A stretch of 8,652 nucleotides of DNA. It comes from Candidatus Uhrbacteria bacterium. Its GTDB lineage: Bacteria > Patescibacteriota > Patescibacteriia > 2-12-FULL-60-25. A program made the position numbers and the translations under genes. Location: positions 1 to 8,652 of the forward strand of contig SICT01000043.1 of NCBI GenBank assembly GCA_009691315.1, written 5' to 3'. The notes below the pieces were generated by a model. The model had not been told where the DNA came from, made no database searches, and saw only the letters and a list, made by a program, of their open reading frames with translations. Positions 6,954 to 8,652 of the stretch are shown here, piece by piece. Every line of letters begins with the position of its first letter. The stretch's first letter is position 1.

Positions 6954-7439
6954 ATGCAAACGCATGAACCGACAAATGGCGAAATTCTTGAAGCCTTAAA
7001 AGAATACAGCGGAACAACCAATGTTCGGATTGATCAGACAAATGTTCGGATTGATCAAATTTTGGAAGCGATTAGTGATTTTGCTACTCATATAGAATCG
7101 GTCATGGCTACAAAAGTCGACTTGGAGCGATTCGCCACGAAAAAAGACCTGGAACGTTTCGCAACCAAAGTTGACCTTGAACGATGCGCCACAAAAGCCG
7201 ATCTTGATCGATTTGCCACAAAAGCAGATATCCAGAGAATCGTGACCAAAGAATATCTGGATGATAAACTCGCTGATCTGCGAGGCGATCTTATCCTGCT
7301 TGCCCGTAAACAGAATCGTAAATTTGAATCGTTTGTGGAGGATTTGGCCCAGGACGGAAAAATTTCTCACACCATGGCAGATCGCATCCTATCCATGCAA
7401 CCGTTTCCAAAACTCACTCCAGAACTGTTGAAACAATAA
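6954..7439 (+). CDS. Small coiled-coil protein with tandem nonapeptide repeats, function unknown
   Basis: This 161-residue soluble protein has no signal peptide from the chosen start. Near its N-terminus are two copies of TNVRIDQ (residues 22-35). Residues 52-105 consist of nine-residue units of the form ATKxDLERF: five clear copies and a sixth, degenerate VTKEYLDDK. It continues into LADLRGDLILLARKQ and ends with a conserved-looking MADRILSMQPFPKL segment. The heptad and nonad patterns predict a long helix that likely oligomerises. I recall similar short proteins ending in a SMxPFPxL-like motif from Patescibacteria genomes; that is memory, not a search result. ATG at 6954 is preferred. In-frame starts at 6867 (GTG) and 6894 (ATG) would add a hydrophobic, repeat-free leader. 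No Shine-Dalgarno site is visible. Upstream TATAGT (6921-6926) could be a -10 box, but the TTGACA at 6889 is too far from it. A bidirectional terminator follows. Confidence 0.8.
   Translation: MQTHEPTNGEILEALKEYSGTTNVRIDQTNVRIDQILEAISDFATHIESVMATKVDLERFATKKDLERFATKVDLERCATKADLDRFATKADIQRIVTKEYLDDKLADLRGDLILLARKQNRKFESFVEDLAQDGKISHTMADRILSMQPFPKLTPELLKQ
7017..7058 (+). repeat. Two tandem 21-bp repeats (TNVRIDQ x 2)
   Basis: Units 7017-7037 and 7038-7058 differ only at bases 3 and 21 (and in the second base of the first codon context, ACC versus ACA being the same change at base 3). Both changes are silent, so the heptapeptide is exactly duplicated. Near identity at the DNA level points to a recent duplication within the gene. 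Confidence 0.85.
7107..7268 (+). repeat. Six tandem 27-bp units encoding ATKxDLERF-type nonapeptides
   Basis: Units start at 7107, 7134, 7161, 7188, 7215 and 7242. The encoded peptides are ATKVDLERF, ATKKDLERF, ATKVDLERC, ATKADLDRF, ATKADIQRI and VTKEYLDDK. Protein identity is much higher than DNA identity, with many synonymous differences, so the array is older than the 21-bp repeat upstream and is under selection for its peptide pattern. Degeneracy increases toward the 3' end. Confidence 0.9.
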
Positions 7440-7474
7440 TCTGTAGTGGCTGTGCCATGTGAACAGCATCAACT

Positions 7475-7503
7475 AAAAACAACAGTTTTATACTGTTGTT
7501 TTT
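7475..7503. terminator. Bidirectional intrinsic terminator between the repeat-protein gene and initiator tRNA
   Basis: A perfect 12-bp inverted repeat (7475-7486 with 7492-7503) encloses the loop TTTAT. Five A on the left and five T on the right give a U tract on either strand. It can therefore end the plus-strand repeat-protein transcript and the minus-strand initiator tRNA transcript. Confidence 0.9.
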
Positions 7504-7506
7504 ACG

Positions 7507-7581
7507 TGGTTGCGGGGGCCGGATTTGAACCGGCGACCTCCAGGTTATGGGCCTGGCGAGCTGCCGCTGCTCTACCCCGCG
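7507..7581 (-). tRNA. trnfM: Initiator tRNA-fMet (anticodon CAT) with C33
   Basis: The minus strand folds into a complete 75-base tRNA with encoded CCA. Initiator traits are clear: the first acceptor pair is a C1-A72 mismatch (CGCGGGG against CCCCGCA), and the D stem GAGC/GCTC carries A11-U24. The T arm is GCCGG-TTCAAAT-CCGGC. Two things are unusual. The anticodon loop is CCCATAA, so position 33, almost always U, is C (base 7550 on the plus strand). The conserved three G-C pairs of the anticodon stem are reduced to A29-U41, G30-C40, G31-C39 (CCAGG/CCTGG). The D loop is short (AGCGGCA). The anticodon CAT is at 7549-7547. Identity as an initiator is firm. Confidence 0.95.
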
Positions 7582-7600
7582 ATATATTTAACGTGGGGAG

Positions 7601-7629
7601 AGCTTAAACAAAATTTATGATTTGGTCAA
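7601..7629 (-). promoter_or_regulatory. Weak candidate promoter for the initiator tRNA
   Basis: On the minus strand TTGACC (7629-7624, 5 of 6) is followed after 17 bases by TAAGCT (7606-7601, 3 of 6). The mature tRNA begins 19 bases further on. The -10 match is poor; transcription could also come from the membrane-protein gene upstream, whose stop at 7634 is followed by no evident terminator. Confidence 0.25.
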
Positions 7630-7633
7630 ATCT

Positions 7634-8101
7634 CTATCCAACTCTTGAAATCAACGCGGCAAGGAAAACCATTTGCATGGCAAAACCCGAGGCAAACGGC
7701 ATATCACCACGGCGACTACTCACCATATTGTGAAAAAAGAAATGTAAACGATGAAACCAACGCAGTCCAGGAACCCGGAAGACTTCATACAGCGCGACGA
7801 TGAGATCTGGCAACACACCGCCTGCGATGCCCATCGAAATGGCTAAACGATGATCAAAAACTTTCGTATTGAATAGAAACAGAACAAAAAATAACGCGGC
7901 AACCCCATCAATCACCACATAGGCAATGGCCCGTTTAACCTTTGAGCCTGAAACAAATCCTTTATATAAATTAGAATCTCCGTGCGGAATGATATCTGAT
8001 AAAAAATGTGAGGCCATTCCTAGCACGAAGGCCAGAAATGGGTGATTGGGAAATTGCTCGGCAATGAGCGCTCCAATCGCGGCATGCGTTGTGATGAACA
8101 T
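7634..8101 (-). CDS. Small membrane protein resembling membrane-bound metal-dependent hydrolases (YdjM-like)
   Basis: This protein has 155 residues and several hydrophobic segments (about 5-15, 21-39, 58-78, 86-106, 136-152), so it is an integral membrane protein. Its His and Asp pattern recalls the YdjM-like membrane-bound metal-dependent hydrolase family: THAAIGA at the N-terminus with H6, then SHFLSDIIPHGD (31-42) giving H32, D36, H40 and D42, then D65, GGVLPDL (94-100), and a cluster H117, H120, H124. Such residues could hold a metal ion, but the substrate is unknown even for the family. The ATG at 8101 fits the family N-terminus. There is no Shine-Dalgarno site; a TATACT box ends 14 bases upstream. 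The gene is divergent from the Tat-signal gene and lies upstream of the initiator tRNA on the same strand. The family call is by pattern only. Confidence 0.75.
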   Translation of the reverse strand: MFITTHAAIGALIAEQFPNHPFLAFVLGMASHFLSDIIPHGDSNLYKGFVSGSKVKRAIAYVVIDGVAALFFVLFLFNTKVFDHRLAISMGIAGGVLPDLIVALYEVFRVPGLRWFHRLHFFFHNMVSSRRGDMPFASGFAMQMVFLAALISRVG

Positions 8102-8115
8102 AAAGTAACGGACAA

Positions 8116-8144
8116 AGTATAGCGCGATGACGGTTGACGATCAA
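8116..8144 (-). promoter_or_regulatory. Promoter of the small membrane protein gene (TTGATC - 17 - TATACT)
   Basis: On the minus strand TTGATC (8144-8139, 4 of 6) is separated by 17 bases from TATACT (8121-8116, 5 of 6). The predicted transcript would start near 8109, leaving about 8 bases before the ATG at 8101, too few for a Shine-Dalgarno site. Confidence 0.55.
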
Positions 8145-8151
8145 TCCCCGA

Positions 8152-8180
8152 TTGTTCTCCCATGATTTTTCTTATATACT
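8152..8180 (+). promoter_or_regulatory. Promoter of the Tat-signal protein gene (TTGTTC - 17 - TATACT)
   Basis: TTGTTC (8152-8157, 3 of 6) lies 17 bases before TATACT (8175-8180, 5 of 6). The ATG at 8193 is 12 bases past the -10 box, so the leader would be about 6 bases. It shares the 91-base divergent gap with the membrane-protein promoter. Confidence 0.5.
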
Positions 8181-8192
8181 ACGGTAAAATCT

Positions 8193-8652
8193 ATGGCCGA
8201 ACGCTCGCCACGCGAATCAACCTCTCCTGCTCCCACAGGCCCATCCAGGCGAGGCTTTTTAAAATACGCTTTAGGCACCGCAGGAGGACTCGCGGTAAAT
8301 GCCTATGCAAAACGAGCGGAGGCGAAACCACCGAATACTACCTCAGCAGATACCCCGAGAGATCTTCACGTAGAAAACCGTGACCTGGAAGAGATGATGC
8401 AATTTGAGCATCTCTCGAATGAAATGTGGGCGTTTGAAAAAAAACTCGGCGATAAAGAGAATCGCACCTGCAAAGAACAGGATTTGGCGCGGGAGGCATT
8501 TTTGAAAATGTTTGAAATGAAGATTCCTATCATACTGTCGCTGGCCGAACAACTGGATGTGAAAGAAACACAATGCTCCCTTATCGTCGGAGATGATCAT
8601 TTTAGAAAACTCTTCCAATCCCACGGATATAAACTGTGGTTGATTGGACTCT
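8193..8652 (+). CDS. Exported protein with twin-arginine signal peptide, function unknown (partial, C-terminus outside window)
   Basis: The frame is open from the ATG at 8193 to the right edge (153 codons) and continues outside. The N-terminus is a clear Tat signal: SRRGFLK (18-24) matches S/T-R-R-x-F-L-K, followed by a weakly hydrophobic segment YALGTAGGLAVNAYA (25-39) and a possible signal-peptidase site after AEA (42-44). The export route is thus inferred to be folded transport across the membrane. The mature part visible so far (45-153) is mixed charged and helical, with two cysteines (C93, C128) and a hydrophobic patch IPIILSLA (111-118); I recognise no domain. There is no Shine-Dalgarno site and probably a very short leader. 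An ATG at 8162 is in another frame and lies within the promoter spacer. A Tat substrate is often a cofactor-bearing enzyme, but nothing here shows one. Confidence 0.8.
   Translation, partial: MAERSPRESTSPAPTGPSRRGFLKYALGTAGGLAVNAYAKRAEAKPPNTTSADTPRDLHVENRDLEEMMQFEHLSNEMWAFEKKLGDKENRTCKEQDLAREAFLKMFEMKIPIILSLAEQLDVKETQCSLIVGDDHFRKLFQSHGYKLWLIGL

Noticed and set aside
8343..8624. Minus-strand 93-residue frame and plus-strand frame 8162-8383
   Set aside because: Both overlap the Tat-signal gene in other frames, lack ribosome sites, and show no recognisable features.
1..8652. UGA recoding, suggested by the absence of TGA stops
   Set aside because: All six visible stops are TAA or TAG, but six is too few to judge, and no in-frame TGA occurs as a sense codon while glycine and tryptophan use standard codons.

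Overview
The window is gene-dense DNA of moderate GC from a bacterium. Several traits together suggest a small-genome lineage of the Candidate Phyla Radiation (Patescibacteria): a shortened Rel/SpoT enzyme without the usual C-terminal regulatory domains, a small nonapeptide-repeat protein of a type I remember from those genomes, very short intergenic gaps, several starts without a Shine-Dalgarno site, and large proteins with no recognisable family. This placement is inference; there is no rRNA or other phylogenetic marker here. The standard genetic code fits all genes: no in-frame TGA is seen, tryptophan is TGG, and the six stop codons in view are TAA or TAG.

Layout. Positions 1-1655 (minus) hold the N-terminal 551 residues of a large, acidic, cysteine-free, helical protein that continues beyond the left edge. 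It is divergent from a bifunctional (p)ppGpp synthetase/hydrolase (rel, plus, to 3273), and their promoters appear to overlap. The rel stop lies one base from the stop of a convergent minus-strand operon: CPA2 cation/proton antiporter (4962-6662), parA (4169-4957), parB (3275-4165), with gaps of 4 and 3 bases. Upstream of the antiporter, on the plus strand, are tRNA-Leu(CAA), its terminator, and a small coiled-coil gene with tandem repeats (6954-7439). A 12-bp bidirectional terminator separates that gene from a minus-strand initiator tRNA-Met with unusual C33. Then come a minus-strand small membrane protein with a metal-hydrolase-like His/Asp pattern (7634-8101) and, divergently, the first 153 residues of an unrecognised protein with a clear twin-arginine signal (8193 to the right edge).

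How it fits together. Rel sets (p)ppGpp levels and so growth rate. ParA/ParB segregate the chromosome and here appear to be transcribed with an ion antiporter. The two tRNAs serve initiation and leucine decoding. The recurring theme is promoters whose -10 box sits only about 6-14 bases before the start codon, implying leaderless or nearly leaderless mRNAs. No insertion sequence, integrase, CRISPR array, toxin-antitoxin pair or phage gene is visible. No gene-free stretch exceeds about 135 bases. The parts least explained by known families are the two edge-truncated proteins, the repeat protein and the initiator tRNA variant.
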